Below are positions 1 through 8,988 of a stretch of DNA of 64,000 nucleotides, piece after piece. Position 1 is the stretch's first letter, and each line of letters begins with the position of its first letter. The stretch comes from Candidatus Brocadiaceae bacterium S225 (GTDB taxonomy: Bacteria > Planctomycetota > Brocadiia > Brocadiales > Scalinduaceae): assembly GCA_007859995.1 (NCBI GenBank), contig SMSL01000002.1, forward strand, positions 124,001-188,000, given 5' to 3'. A program made the translations under genes and the position numbers. Under the pieces are notes generated by a model, which did no database searches, was not told the origin of the DNA, and saw nothing but the letters and a program-made list of their open reading frames with translations.

Positions 1-199
1 TTTCAAAGTATTATGCGCCTTCTATAATGAAAAAATTAAAACAAGTGAAGGAAGATTCATTTATTATAGGGAAGGTGATAAATGGTAATAGAAAAGTTGA
101 GATCGTATAGCTAAGGGTTTAATAAATGAAGATCTTGCAAAGATGGCCTGAAATTGAGATGAAAGGGTGGTAAATGTTTTATTGAACCCTACACGCGTG
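1..199. other. Window edge without recognisable gene
   Basis: I see no convincing gene here. A short plus-strand frame from the ATG at 28 runs 27 codons, and a minus-strand frame overlaps the end of pssA; neither resembles a known protein. The stretch is the 3' flank of pssA. It could hold the beginning of a gene that lies mostly outside the window. Confidence 0.4.
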
Positions 200-970
200 T
201 CAGGTGATATGAATCGCTCTGTTCCTGAATATGCCATGTTTGCCGATACCGATAATAATATATACACAAAAGCCGAGTGCAAGCATGATGCTCGGGTAGA
301 GAATGAAGAAGACAAGGAGAGTGAAAAAGAGTACAGATGTGATTAATAAGGAAACCGGATCGCGTTTGCTTCCTACAAGATCAATAATTCTTACATACGG
401 AACTTTGCTTAACATTAAGATGCCTAATACAAAGATAACACATGGAAGGCATGTAGAAACTGCTTGAATGTTAAGTGTGGTCTTGAGATACGAATCTAAT
501 AAGATCAGCGATGCGGCGGTGCCGCCTGCAAGTGTGGATGGCAGTCCTGTAAAGTATTTACTTCGCTTGCTGCCAGAGCTACTGCCTTTTAACTCGAATT
601 CGAACTTGGCTAACCTTATTGCGGCGCTTAAGGTGTAAAAGAAACATACGAACCAGACTGCGACAGGAGCGTTTAGAGCACCCAGTCTGCCAATCAGGAA
701 TGCTGGAACAAGTCCAAAAGTGATCATGTCTGCAAGCGTATCTAAATGAGCACCCCAGGCAATCGTTGTTTTTGTTAATCGTGCGATCTGGCCATCAAGT
801 CCATCGAATATCATGGCCAAGATAACAAGCCAGGCTGCGTAAGCCAGCTCATTATTTATGATAAATACGATTGCGCCAAAACCGCAGGCGAGATTGCCCA
901 TGGTGACAATTGTTGGCAAATAGTTTTTTACTGTAGCCATTATTTTTTGAAAAAATTGTAAATTTCTCAT
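200..970 (-). CDS. pssA: CDP-diacylglycerol--serine O-phosphatidyltransferase
   Basis: An integral-membrane CDP-alcohol phosphatidyltransferase that would join serine to CDP-diacylglycerol to make phosphatidylserine, the precursor of phosphatidylethanolamine. The full family signature DG-x2-AR-x8-G-x3-D-x3-D is present near residues 64-86 of the longest reading. Several hydrophobic segments follow it. The longest frame starts with a TTG at 991. I prefer the ATG at 970 (MRNLQFF), and the ATG at 940 (MATVKNY) is also possible; none has a strong ribosome binding site. Length (about 256 aa) is normal for the family. The serine versus other alcohol specificity is inferred from family resemblance. 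Confidence 0.85.
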   Translation of the reverse strand: MRNLQFFQKIMATVKNYLPTIVTMGNLACGFGAIVFIINNELAYAAWLVILAMIFDGLDGQIARLTKTTIAWGAHLDTLADMITFGLVPAFLIGRLGALNAPVAVWFVCFFYTLSAAIRLAKFEFELKGSSSGSKRSKYFTGLPSTLAGGTAASLILLDSYLKTTLNIQAVSTCLPCVIFVLGILMLSKVPYVRIIDLVGSKRDPVSLLITSVLFFTLLVFFILYPSIMLALGFCVYIIIGIGKHGIFRNRAIHIT

Positions 971-1212
971 AACCGCAATTATTATACACAAAAATGGTGC
1001 CGATAAAATGATATTATTTGAAAAAGAGGTATGTATTTCTGCAAGCTTAGATGTTTCAATGTGTTATGTGTATTTAATAAATTTTTTACCTTGGCCTGCT
1101 TGTAAATAAATGAATTATTAGTGCAAGAAAATTACTGCACTATATTGATGTAATACTGCATTCGGCTTACGTATTGCGTTTTGTGGTATACAAAACCTGA
1201 GAGGGAGAAGCA

Positions 1213-1860
1213 TTGGATAAAATAGACGATATAGTGTCCATTCTTAAACGGGAAAATAAGAAATATATTGTGCCTATTGTTACGATAGTTTCCATGACAA
1301 AAGGGCCATTTATGGTGCTTATTTCATGTCTGCTCAGTTTAAGGACCAAAGATAAAGTTACAGGAGAGGCATCAAACAGGTTATTTGGCCTTGCGGATAA
1401 TCCTGAAAAGATGCTTGGTTTAAGCACAAAGAATATTGAAAAAGCTATTTATCCTGTTGGTTTTTATAAAACCAAATCAAAAAGAATAAAAGAAATATGT
1501 AAGACCTTGCTTGATGATTATGATGGTGTTGTCCCTGATGAAATTGATGAACTTCTGAAGTTCAAGGGTGTTGGTCGTAAAACGGCAAATCTTACGGTTA
1601 CATTGGGTTATGGCAAGTTGGGAATATGTGTAGACACACACGTCCATAGAATTTCGAACAGACTTGGCTTGGTAACGACAAAAACACCGGAGCAAACAGA
1701 ATTTGCCCTGAGGAAGACATTGCCCCAAAAACACTGGCTAATTTATAATGACCTCTTGGTAACATACGGTCAAAATCTCTGCGTTCCGATTTCACCGTGG
1801 TGCAGCAAATGTAAAATTTTCAAGTATTGTAAAAGGATTGGTGTGAAAAAGACCAGGTAG
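1213..1860 (+). CDS. nth: Endonuclease III (DNA glycosylase/AP lyase)
   Basis: A base-excision-repair glycosylase that removes oxidised pyrimidines and nicks the abasic site. The helix-hairpin-helix spans about residues 113-128 and contains the catalytic Lys123. The catalytic Asp141 lies in the VDTHVHR motif. The iron-sulphur cluster ligands Cys190, 197, 200 and 206 have the exact C-x6-C-x2-C-x5-C spacing. The start is TTG, supported by GAGGGAG eight bases upstream; no in-frame ATG precedes the conserved core. The length of 215 aa is typical. The gene stands alone and points towards purC, which is on the other strand. Confidence 0.95.
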   Translation: MDKIDDIVSILKRENKKYIVPIVTIVSMTKGPFMVLISCLLSLRTKDKVTGEASNRLFGLADNPEKMLGLSTKNIEKAIYPVGFYKTKSKRIKEICKTLLDDYDGVVPDEIDELLKFKGVGRKTANLTVTLGYGKLGICVDTHVHRISNRLGLVTTKTPEQTEFALRKTLPQKHWLIYNDLLVTYGQNLCVPISPWCSKCKIFKYCKRIGVKKTR

Positions 1861-1879
1861 CGGTTTGTCAGTGTGTTAT

Positions 1880-2782
1880 TTACTTTACAATTTCTTCACC
1901 TGTAAGCTTGGTGAATGCCTCAAGATATTTTTTAGACGTAATCTGGATTACGTCTTCAGGTAGTGAAGGTGGTGAGGATTGTTTGTCCCATCCTGATTTT
2001 TCCAGATGATCTCTGACAAATTGTTTATCAAAAGATGGTTGCGGCTTTCCGGGGGAATAGCTTTCCAGCGGCCAGAAACGGGAAGAGTCTGGCGTCAATA
2101 CTTCATCAATCAGGATTATTCTATCTTCATATTTACCCCATTCAAATTTGGTATCACTAATAATAATTCCTTTTGTCAGGGCGTATTCACTTGCTTTTTT
2201 GTATATCTCTATGCTTTTTTGTCTCAGTTCCTGAGCAATTTCTTCGCCGGTGATCTTTATGACTTCTTCGAATGAAATGTTTTCGTCGTGCCCGGATGTT
2301 GCTTTTGTTGAAGGGGTGAAAATAGGTTCCGGTAGCTTGTCACTCTCTTTTAAATTATCAGGTAAATTAATATTGCAGACAGTCCCGCTCTCTTTATACT
2401 CTTTCCAGCCTGAACCTGCGAGATAACCGCGTACCACACATTCAACCGGAATTACCTCTACTTTCTTTACGAGCATGGAGCGTCCTCTTAGAAGATCCTT
2501 GTCCTCTTTTATTATTTTATCAATTCCATCGATCTCCATCGTGATTAAGTGATTTTCCGTTAACTCTCTTGTCAGCTTGAACCAGAACTCGGACATGAGT
2601 GTAAGGACTCTGCCCTTATGCGGGATGCCATTTGGGAGGATGTGGTCAAAAGCTGAAATTCTATCAGTCGCGACAAGCAAGAGGTTGTCGTCAATCTCGA
2701 ATATCTCTCTGACCTTTCCCCTATTATGCAGTTTTAAATAAGGGATATCTGTTTTTAGTAAAACCGAATCGTGAGAAGTCAT
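1880..2782 (-). CDS. purC: Phosphoribosylaminoimidazole-succinocarboxamide synthase
   Basis: SAICAR synthase, the purine-pathway step that couples aspartate to CAIR using ATP. The N-terminus has the RGKVREIF nucleotide-binding segment and the ATDRISAFD signature. The central GHDENISFEE and the SDTKFEWG segment are family hallmarks. At 300 aa it matches the longer, yeast-like PurC group. It converges on nth with only 19 bases between the stop codons, so any shared terminator would have to lie inside the coding ends. Translation starts at ATG 2782. Confidence 0.95.
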   Translation of the reverse strand: MTSHDSVLLKTDIPYLKLHNRGKVREIFEIDDNLLLVATDRISAFDHILPNGIPHKGRVLTLMSEFWFKLTRELTENHLITMEIDGIDKIIKEDKDLLRGRSMLVKKVEVIPVECVVRGYLAGSGWKEYKESGTVCNINLPDNLKESDKLPEPIFTPSTKATSGHDENISFEEVIKITGEEIAQELRQKSIEIYKKASEYALTKGIIISDTKFEWGKYEDRIILIDEVLTPDSSRFWPLESYSPGKPQPSFDKQFVRDHLEKSGWDKQSSPPSLPEDVIQITSKKYLEAFTKLTGEEIVK

Positions 2783-2821
2783 TGTTTTGAAAAGTAACGA
2801 AAATTATGTGAAATAGTTTTT

Positions 2822-3631
2822 TTATGAAAACTGCTTGTTCAGCTTATTTTTTAATGTTTGAATGCCTTTGAGATTAGGGCAAAGTGACATTGCCTTATTA
2901 AAGCTTGCCAGTGCGCTATCCCATTCACCTGAAGTTATATAAATATCAGCAATTTTTTTGTATATGAAGGCTTTTTCATTTTTATTCACTTTTAATTTTA
3001 AAACTCTTGTCAAGTACGCTATTGCCATGTCAGGTTTTGCTAGTTTTACTAACTTTTTACATGATAAACGAATGATCCTTTCTTTGATTTCCTCCAGCAA
3101 GAGCTTGCGCGCAGGATTACCATCTTCATTTTGGTAAACATACTCGTACAATTCAAAGGCTAGTTCGTAATTTTTCTGCTCTTCGTACTGTTCTGCAAGG
3201 AGAAATTTGCAATCCAGATAATCTTTTAGATCTAAAAAATTCAGTAGTTTGAAGCCTTTGTTTTCTTCTTTTAAACGTTCATAATTTTTGACTGCCTGAT
3301 ACCCGTTTCTGTTTAAGAGGTCATTTAATATAATTTTTGCCTGAGATTTTAAATCATATTTATATTTCTCTCTTTCTACTTCTGTTCTTTCTTTATAGTA
3401 GAAATCTCTAGTATTCTCATTTTGCAACAGACTGTCATAATGAACTCTTTTCTCGGAGTCGGTCAGCGTTTTATATGCTTTGATCAGCAGTTTAATTTTA
3501 TCTTCTGAAGAGATTCCATTTGTTTTGTTTTTGTCAGGATGATATTTTTTTACAAGTTTTCTAAATGAGTTTTTGATCTCATCTCTGGCAGATCCCTCTT
3601 GTACGTGTAAAACGTGATAGTAATTGATCAA
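2822..3631 (-). CDS. J-domain protein with C-terminal TPR
   Basis: A 269-aa protein with an N-terminal J domain (residues about 2-68) carrying the HPD motif at residues 31-33, which stimulates Hsp70 ATPase activity. There is no Gly/Phe region and no zinc-finger domain, so this is not the general chaperone DnaJ. The central part is charged and helical. The end (about 222-255) reads as a tetratricopeptide repeat ending in a typical helix-turn-helix pattern, suggesting a protein-binding co-chaperone. It sits just upstream of purC on the same strand with a 39-base gap. The client is unknown. Confidence 0.8.
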   Translation of the reverse strand: MINYYHVLHVQEGSARDEIKNSFRKLVKKYHPDKNKTNGISSEDKIKLLIKAYKTLTDSEKRVHYDSLLQNENTRDFYYKERTEVEREKYKYDLKSQAKIILNDLLNRNGYQAVKNYERLKEENKGFKLLNFLDLKDYLDCKFLLAEQYEEQKNYELAFELYEYVYQNEDGNPARKLLLEEIKERIIRLSCKKLVKLAKPDMAIAYLTRVLKLKVNKNEKAFIYKKIADIYITSGEWDSALASFNKAMSLCPNLKGIQTLKNKLNKQFS

Positions 3632-3899
3632 TGTGTGTTACCTCTTCTCTGTTCTATTTAAAATTTTATGCTGTTTGGGCAAAAAATCTAAGTTCAATTT
3701 AAACCGCAATAATTGTTGATTCTCTGCATATTATCATCCGTATACTTGCAAGTCAAAACTTTTTGAATTTGCCAGATATCAACGATGTTGTGAGTTTGTC
3801 TTAAATCTTTTGGAGTTAAGGTTTTATTCTCTCGTTTTGTTTGTGGTTGAGGCAACGGCTTGCCGTGGGTAGGAAGGTCGAGGCGGAATCCCCATTACG

Positions 3900-5156
3900 T
3901 TACTCGTATCTAAGTGTCTCTATCGGGTCTAAACGTGCTGCTTTTAATGCCGGATATATACTAAATAGAACGCCACACGCAATAGAGAAGGAGATAATGA
4001 TAATTATGCTCTTAGCGTCAACAACAGTGGGTATTTCGTTAAAATAATAAACTTCCGGCGGAAATGGTCTCCAGCCCGAATAATTGTATACTGTATTCTC
4101 AATCCAATTAATTCTATTTATAAACGCAAGTCCTACTCCGGTTCCTATTGCAGAACCTAAAAGGCCAATGAAAAGCCCATTCATAAGAAAGATAAGCATT
4201 ATGCCTTTGGTTGTGGCGCCCAGCGCCTTTAGAATGCCAATGTCTTTTGATTTTTCTAATACAATCATGGTTAAAATTGCAAGTATGTTGAATCCTGCCA
4301 CGATAATTATAAAAAACAAGATAAATGCCATGACGCGTTTTTCAAGTGCAACAGCTTTCAGGAATGTCCCACGTACTTCTTCCCAGGTTTGAATATAAAA
4401 ACCAAACCCAAGCTCTCTTTGAAGTCGTTCTCGTACTAATGGCGCGTTCTTATAATCATCTAATCTGACACTTATGCCTGTAACAGAATCCTCTGTTCCG
4501 GCTAAGTCTTGTGCAATATCTAATGGTATGTATATATAGTTTTTATCAACATCATACATGCCTGATTTAAATTTTCCCGTGAGAATAAACGGTTTTACAC
4601 TGATCTTATCCCATCCTTTTATTGATACTAAAACAATTTTTTCTCCATTTTGTACAAAATTTTCTGGATTAGTTTCAGGATCGCCTTCTCTGATGCGTAA
4701 CAGTTCGATGCCACCAAAGGCGCTGGGAGTTTTCTTCTCCCCATGAATCGTTAATAAATCTTGAGGTTTATTGCCAAATGGTTTGATATAGTTTTCAAAA
4801 TCTCCCACCTTTGCTTCCGAAACAGGATCTATGCCCTTAAAATAGGTAAATTCTTTTGCGCCTCTTATGTTTAGGAGAGCGGGGCCCTCAATATACGGGG
4901 CACAAGCCTGGACATGTTCAGCAGATTCTATCTTTTTGAGAACCTCTTTATAATTGTCTAAGCCATAGATACCTCTTTTTTGGACAATAAGATGTGATAG
5001 CGTACCTCTTATTTTCGAGCGTAACTCCTTATCAAAGCCGCTCATCACCGATAGTACAACTATTAAAGTCATAACTCCTACGGCAACTCCTGCAGCGGCG
5101 AAAAAGGTGATTTTTTTTCTTCTAAGATATCTCAGGCTTACAAATAGTTTGTACAT
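3900..5156 (-). CDS. LolC/LolE-family lipoprotein-releasing permease
   Basis: An inner-membrane FtsX-like permease of the LolCDE/MacB type, which works with an ABC ATPase to extract lipoproteins or export substrates. The N-terminal segment (MYKLFVSLRYLRRKK) leads into a first membrane helix and a large periplasmic domain. Three membrane helices follow in the C-terminal half, including the FtsX core with the ILKALGATTKGI motif. The reading frame extends upstream to 5324, but those 56 residues look non-coding. The ATG at 5156 aligns with the family N-terminus and gives 418 aa, the usual length. No ATPase gene (lolD) is adjacent, so the partner must be encoded elsewhere. Confidence 0.85.
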   Translation of the reverse strand: MYKLFVSLRYLRRKKITFFAAAGVAVGVMTLIVVLSVMSGFDKELRSKIRGTLSHLIVQKRGIYGLDNYKEVLKKIESAEHVQACAPYIEGPALLNIRGAKEFTYFKGIDPVSEAKVGDFENYIKPFGNKPQDLLTIHGEKKTPSAFGGIELLRIREGDPETNPENFVQNGEKIVLVSIKGWDKISVKPFILTGKFKSGMYDVDKNYIYIPLDIAQDLAGTEDSVTGISVRLDDYKNAPLVRERLQRELGFGFYIQTWEEVRGTFLKAVALEKRVMAFILFFIIIVAGFNILAILTMIVLEKSKDIGILKALGATTKGIMLIFLMNGLFIGLLGSAIGTGVGLAFINRINWIENTVYNYSGWRPFPPEVYYFNEIPTVVDAKSIIIIISFSIACGVLFSIYPALKAARLDPIETLRYE

Positions 5157-5500
5157 TTTTATATATTCAAAATTCGAATGGTTGAAAAATACTATCATAA
5201 GGCTGTGGTCATAAGCAATTAAAAATCCACGTATACAGTAGTGGCAGCAGGTTTTTCTGTTTTGTGTTTGAATCGGGCGGTATTGCCCTGTCGTAGTCGG
5301 CGGCTTCCTTTTGTATTGTGCCATTCATGTGGGCGCCCAGTATTTCTGGCCATCAGATGGGTTTGTGGCAATCCTCTAAGATGTTACATAGAATCATTAA
5401 ATTTTGGCTATATTTAAAAAAAGCTTGAAGAAGTTATATTTAAATATAGAATGACCGATTCGTATAATAATCGCTTTTTAGATAATTTTTGAGGTTTTTA

Positions 5501-6628
5501 ATGCTGAATTTTACTACTGCCGGCGAATCGCATGGAAAGTGCCTGGTTGTAATAGTAACCGGATTTCCCGCAGGGGTTCATTTGGATGAATCTGATATTA
5601 ATGCTGAATTGAAAAGGCGTCAAGGCGGTTATGGCAGAGGTGGAAGGATGCAGATTGAAAGCGACAAAGTATGTATTTTGTCGGGTACAAGAAAAAATAT
5701 AACTATTGGAAGCCCTATTTGTTTGAAGGTAGAAAATAAGGATTACAAGATAGACGTTTTACCTGATGTTACAAGGCCGAGGCCGGGACATGCCGATTTG
5801 CCGGGGATTATTAAGTTTGGCCACAGGGATGCAAGGAATATTCTTGAAAGAGCAAGTGCAAGAGAAACCGCTGCCAGGGTTGCTGCGGGGGCTTTGACGA
5901 AAATTCTACTTGCTAAGTTTGATATAAATGTTTTGGGCTATGTCAAAAGTATTGGTGGTGTAAATTCAAAAAGAACAATCAAAAATTCAGATGAAATATT
6001 TAGAAATAGGAATAAAAGCAAGGTCTATTGTCTGGATAAATTGGCTGAATCGAAAATGATTGAAAAAATTAAGAAGGCCAGGAGGGAAGGCGATTCTCTA
6101 GGGGGCGTTATAGAAATAGTAGCTTTTGGGGTTCCGCCCGGACTGGGTAGTCATGCGCAATGGAATTTGCGATTAGATGGGATTCTGGCAGGTGCTTTGA
6201 TGTCAATACAGGGGATAAAGGGGGTCGAGATTGGCCTTGGGTTTGATTTTTCAAAAAAGTTTGGTTCTCAGGTACACGATGAGATTTTTTATTCTGAAGA
6301 CAAAGGTTCTTTCGGCAGAGTAACTAATAATGCCGGCGGGATAGAAGGCGGCATAACAAATGGTGAGGTTGTAATTGCAAGGGCTGCTATGAAGCCTATT
6401 CCAACTCTCATGAAGCCATTAAGGTCTGTGGACATAATCACTAAAAAACCGGAAAGCGCATCGACGGAGCGATCAGATGTCTGTGCCGTGCCTGCTGTGT
6501 CCGTTATTGGTGAGTCGGTTATGGCTTTTGAAATAGCCAGGTGTTTCATGGAAAAATTTGGCGGTGATAGTATTGGCGAAGTAACTAGAAATTATGAGGG
6601 TTATTTGGGGCAAATCCGCGTAATTTAA
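5501..6628 (+). CDS. aroC: Chorismate synthase
   Basis: The last enzyme of the shikimate pathway, converting EPSP to chorismate with reduced FMN. Family signatures are present in order: GESHG near the N-terminus, RPRPGHAD, the ERASARETAARVAAGA segment, and NNAGGIEGGITNGE towards the end. The frame opens with a TTG at 5489. The ATG at 5501 is preferred because GAGG lies six bases before it and because family members begin close to the GESHG motif. A TATAAT hexamer at 5463-5468 could serve as a -10 element. The gene is divergent from the LolC/E-type gene. It has 375 aa. Confidence 0.95.
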   Translation: MLNFTTAGESHGKCLVVIVTGFPAGVHLDESDINAELKRRQGGYGRGGRMQIESDKVCILSGTRKNITIGSPICLKVENKDYKIDVLPDVTRPRPGHADLPGIIKFGHRDARNILERASARETAARVAAGALTKILLAKFDINVLGYVKSIGGVNSKRTIKNSDEIFRNRNKSKVYCLDKLAESKMIEKIKKARREGDSLGGVIEIVAFGVPPGLGSHAQWNLRLDGILAGALMSIQGIKGVEIGLGFDFSKKFGSQVHDEIFYSEDKGSFGRVTNNAGGIEGGITNGEVVIARAAMKPIPTLMKPLRSVDIITKKPESASTERSDVCAVPAVSVIGESVMAFEIARCFMEKFGGDSIGEVTRNYEGYLGQIRVI

Positions 6629-6693
6629 TTGATGGCAAAGGTAGTTTTGTCTTGTAAAAATAAAATATTATGATAATCTTGTAAGGTTTCCCG

Positions 6694-6765
6694 GCTAGCG
6701 TAGCTCAACGGCAGAGCAGCTGATTTGTAATCAGCAGGTTGCGGGTTCGAATCCCACCGCTAGCT
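6694..6765 (+). tRNA. tRNA-Thr (anticodon TGT)
   Basis: The cloverleaf closes with a 7-bp acceptor stem GCTAGCG/CGCTAGC. The anticodon stem GCTGA/TCAGC encloses the loop TTTGTAA, giving anticodon TGT for ACA codons. The T arm carries TTCGAAT. One pair of the T stem (6742 with 6756) is a C-A mismatch. CCA is not encoded. This is the first of four tRNAs in a row upstream of tuf. Confidence 0.93.
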
Positions 6766-6820
6766 CATACTGTTTAGTATGGACTGACATGGGTATTTTA
6801 GTGGTATGTCCAAATATTGT

Positions 6821-6902
6821 GGGGAGGTACCCGAGTGGCCAAAGGGGACAGACTGTAAATCTGTTGGCATAGCCTTCGGAGGTTCGAATCCTCCTCTCCC
6901 CA
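6821..6902 (+). tRNA. tRNA-Tyr (anticodon GTA)
   Basis: A class II tRNA with a long variable arm. The acceptor GGGGAGG pairs with TCTCCCC through six Watson-Crick pairs and one wobble. The anticodon loop CTGTAAA gives GTA. The T stem GGAGG/CCTCC is perfect. CCA is not encoded in the gene. Confidence 0.95.
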
Positions 6903-7088
6903 TATTTTAGGTATTTTTGGTTTTGGTGTGATAGTAGCGTGTTGGTTATGGGTTGATATTGGCTCTAGCAGTTGTTTTGAGGTCTTCAAGGAATCATCAC
7001 TGGCGTATCCCAATTCAAAGAAAGAAAACTGGAATATGGCTAAAAGTTTTGTTTCTACATGCCTAAAGCGATAGTTCAGGCTGGGTAA

Positions 7089-7159
7089 GCGGGCGTGGCT
7101 TAATGGTAAAGCCCTAGCCTTCCAAGCTAGTCATGCGGGTTCGATTCCCGCCGCCCGCT
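7089..7159 (+). tRNA. tRNA-Gly (anticodon TCC)
   Basis: The acceptor GCGGGCG/CGCCCGC, the anticodon stem CTAGC/GCTAG with loop CTTCCAA (anticodon TCC) and the T stem GCGGG/CCCGC are all perfectly paired. CCA is not encoded. Confidence 0.95.
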
Positions 7160-7270
7160 CTTACTTTAGAGCTAGTAAGGTAAATTCTGCAAAATTATTG
7201 ATTCTCTCTGCACTGTTTGGCGGCTGCCGTAGGGATTGATATTTTTTTTTACTTTATTAGAAAAAAGTTT

Positions 7271-7298
7271 TTGACTTCTATCGTATTTGTGATAAACT
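7271..7298 (+). promoter_or_regulatory. Candidate sigma-70 promoter for tRNA-Thr(GGT)-tuf
   Basis: TTGACT at 7271-7276 and TAAACT at 7293-7298 are separated by 16 bases, and both are close to the housekeeping consensus. The pair sits 50 bases upstream of tRNA-Thr(GGT) in an AT-rich gap, the right place to drive that tRNA together with tuf and rpmG. Seen by eye only. Confidence 0.5.
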
Positions 7299-7347
7299 AA
7301 AATGCTTTCCGCTATATCCTAAATCTTTTAGCAGTTTTGCGTTACAT

Positions 7348-7419
7348 GCTGCTGTGGCTCAGGGGTAGAGCACGTCCTTGGTAAGGACGAGGTCATGGGT
7401 TCAAATCCCATCAGCAGCT
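7348..7419 (+). tRNA. tRNA-Thr (anticodon GGT)
   Basis: The acceptor GCTGCTG/CAGCAGC and the anticodon stem CGTCC/GGACG with loop TTGGTAA give anticodon GGT for ACC/ACT codons. It lies 86 bases upstream of tuf and is probably co-transcribed with it. The tRNA-Thr, Tyr, Gly, Thr, tuf order also occurs in other bacterial phyla, so it is probably an old arrangement. Confidence 0.95.
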
Positions 7420-7505
7420 GTTTTATTTATGTATATGGGTTTTGTGAATATGACGCTATTTTAATGATAAATGAATTTTAAGTAAATTTGTAGGAGTTTT
7501 GTGTT

Positions 7506-8708
7506 ATGGCCAAGGAGATATTTCAGAGGACAAAGCCGCATGTGAATGTAGGGACAATAGGGCATGTGGACCATGGTAAGACTACGTTGACGTCAGTGAT
7601 AACGAATACATTGGCGACGAGCGGGCATGCCAAGGCGAGGGCCTTTGATTCGATAGACAATGCGCCTGAGGAAAGAGAGAGGGGTATAACGATAGCGATA
7701 GCGCATGTTGAATATGAGACTGAGAAGAGGCATTATGCTCATGTTGATTGTCCTGGTCATGCTGATTATGTAAAGAATATGATAACCGGTGCTGCGCAGA
7801 TGGATGGTGCGATATTGGTGGTGAGTGCGCCGGATGGTCCGATGCCTCAGACGCGAGAACATATATTGCTGGCGAGGCAGGTAGGTGTGCCGAGGATAGT
7901 GGTATTTATGAATAAAATGGATCAGTTGGAAGATCCTGAGCTGGTAGAGTTGGTAGAGATGGAGATCCGGGAGTTGTTATGCAAGTATGAGTTTCCCGGT
8001 GATGATATACCTGTGATTAAGGGATCTGCGATAAAGGCTGCCGAGTGTGGTTGCGGCAAGAGGGAGTGTGAACATTGCGGGCCTGTACATGAGTTGATGG
8101 ATGCGCTTGATACATATATACCTGATCCTGTGCGTGAGACGGACAAGCCGTTTTTGATGTCTCTGGAGGATGTTTTTAGTATAAAAGGCAGAGGTACGGT
8201 TGGTACTGGTCGAATGGAGCGGGGAGTGTTGAAGGTTGGAGACGAGGTAGATATCGTTGGTATGGTAAAGGAGATAAGGAAGACGGTGGTTACTGGAGTA
8301 GAGATGTTTAACAAGACGCTTGAGCAGGGAATGGCGGGAGATAATGTAGGCGTATTGTTAAGGGGAGTGGAGAAGGATGATTTAGAGCGAGGTCAGGTGT
8401 TGGCGAAGCCGGGTAGTATAACGCCGCATACCAAGTTTGAAGCGGAGGCGTATATATTGACGAAGGAAGAGGGTGGTAGGCATACACCGTTTTTTAACGG
8501 ATACAGGCCTCAGTTTTATTTCAGGACGACGGATGTGACAGGGGTTGCGACGTTATTGGGTGGTGCGGAGATGGTGATGCCGGGGGATAATGCTAACTTG
8601 CTGATAGAGTTGATAACGCCGATAGCGATGGACAAAGAGTTGAGATTCGCTATAAGAGAGGGCGGTAAGACTGTGGGTGCCGGTGTTGTTACTAAAATTA
8701 TTGAATAA
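7506..8708 (+). CDS. tuf: Elongation factor Tu, copy 1
   Basis: A 400-aa GTPase that delivers aminoacyl-tRNA to the ribosome. It has the P-loop GHVDHGKT (residues 19-26), DCPGH (81-85) and the NKMD guanine-specificity motif (136-139), followed by domains II and III. An extra loop after residue 179 contains Cys181, Cys183, Cys188 and Cys191, which could bind a metal; this stretch is not cysteine-rich in E. coli EF-Tu. The DNA is identical to the copy at 23317-24519 over the whole coding region and about 7 bases past the stop, while the upstream flanks differ, which points to gene conversion. GTAGGAG precedes the start. Confidence 0.97.
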   Translation: MAKEIFQRTKPHVNVGTIGHVDHGKTTLTSVITNTLATSGHAKARAFDSIDNAPEERERGITIAIAHVEYETEKRHYAHVDCPGHADYVKNMITGAAQMDGAILVVSAPDGPMPQTREHILLARQVGVPRIVVFMNKMDQLEDPELVELVEMEIRELLCKYEFPGDDIPVIKGSAIKAAECGCGKRECEHCGPVHELMDALDTYIPDPVRETDKPFLMSLEDVFSIKGRGTVGTGRMERGVLKVGDEVDIVGMVKEIRKTVVTGVEMFNKTLEQGMAGDNVGVLLRGVEKDDLERGQVLAKPGSITPHTKFEAEAYILTKEEGGRHTPFFNGYRPQFYFRTTDVTGVATLLGGAEMVMPGDNANLLIELITPIAMDKELRFAIREGGKTVGAGVVTKIIE

Positions 8709-8723
8709 TAGAATTAGGGTGTA

Positions 8724-8873
8724 ATGGCGAACTATATAACTTTGGCGTGTACAGAGTGCAGCAGCAGGAATTATAGAACAAGTAAGAAGGCGAAGCAGGT
8801 GGAGCGCTTGGAGTTGAAAAAATTCTGTAAATTTTGCAGGGCGCATACGCCACATAAAGAGCAGAAAAAATAG
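8724..8873 (+). CDS. rpmG: 50S ribosomal protein L33
   Basis: A 49-aa protein beginning [12 protein letters not shown]. It retains four zinc-ribbon cysteines, Cys9 and Cys12 (C-x2-C) and Cys35 and Cys38 (C-x2-C), so it is the C+ form. It lies between tuf copy 1 and tRNA-Trp, 15 bases after the tuf stop, in the order tuf-rpmG-trnW-secE-nusG that many bacteria conserve. Confidence 0.93.
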   Translation: MANYITLACTECSSRNYRTSKKAKQVERLELKKFCKFCRAHTPHKEQKK

Positions 8874-8882
8874 AAAGAGAAA

Positions 8883-8960
8883 AGGTCTGTAGCTCTAATT
8901 GGCTAGAGCACCGGATTCCAAATCCGGGTGTTGGGGGTTCGAATCCCTCCAGACCTGCCA
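8883..8960 (+). tRNA. tRNA-Trp (anticodon CCA)
   Basis: The acceptor AGGTCTG/CAGACCT and the anticodon stem CCGGA/TCCGG with loop TTCCAAA give anticodon CCA. Unlike the other tRNAs in this window, the 3' CCA is encoded (8958-8960). It lies between rpmG and secE, its classical position. Confidence 0.95.
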
Positions 8961-8988
8961 GAATATTTTTCCGAATAGAGTATCGAGT

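Noticed and set aside
64-315. Minus-strand reading frame at the window edge
   Set aside because: It overlaps the 3' end of pssA in another frame and resembles no protein.
3900-5324. Longer form of the LolC/E-type permease
   Set aside because: The extra 56 residues look unlike a signal or membrane segment and exceed the family length.
7593-8314. Minus-strand frames inside tuf
   Set aside because: They are antisense shadows of a highly biased gene and repeat exactly in the second copy.
8899-8988. Upstream start of secE inside tRNA-Trp
   Set aside because: The added residues come from translating a tRNA; the ATG at 8989 fits.
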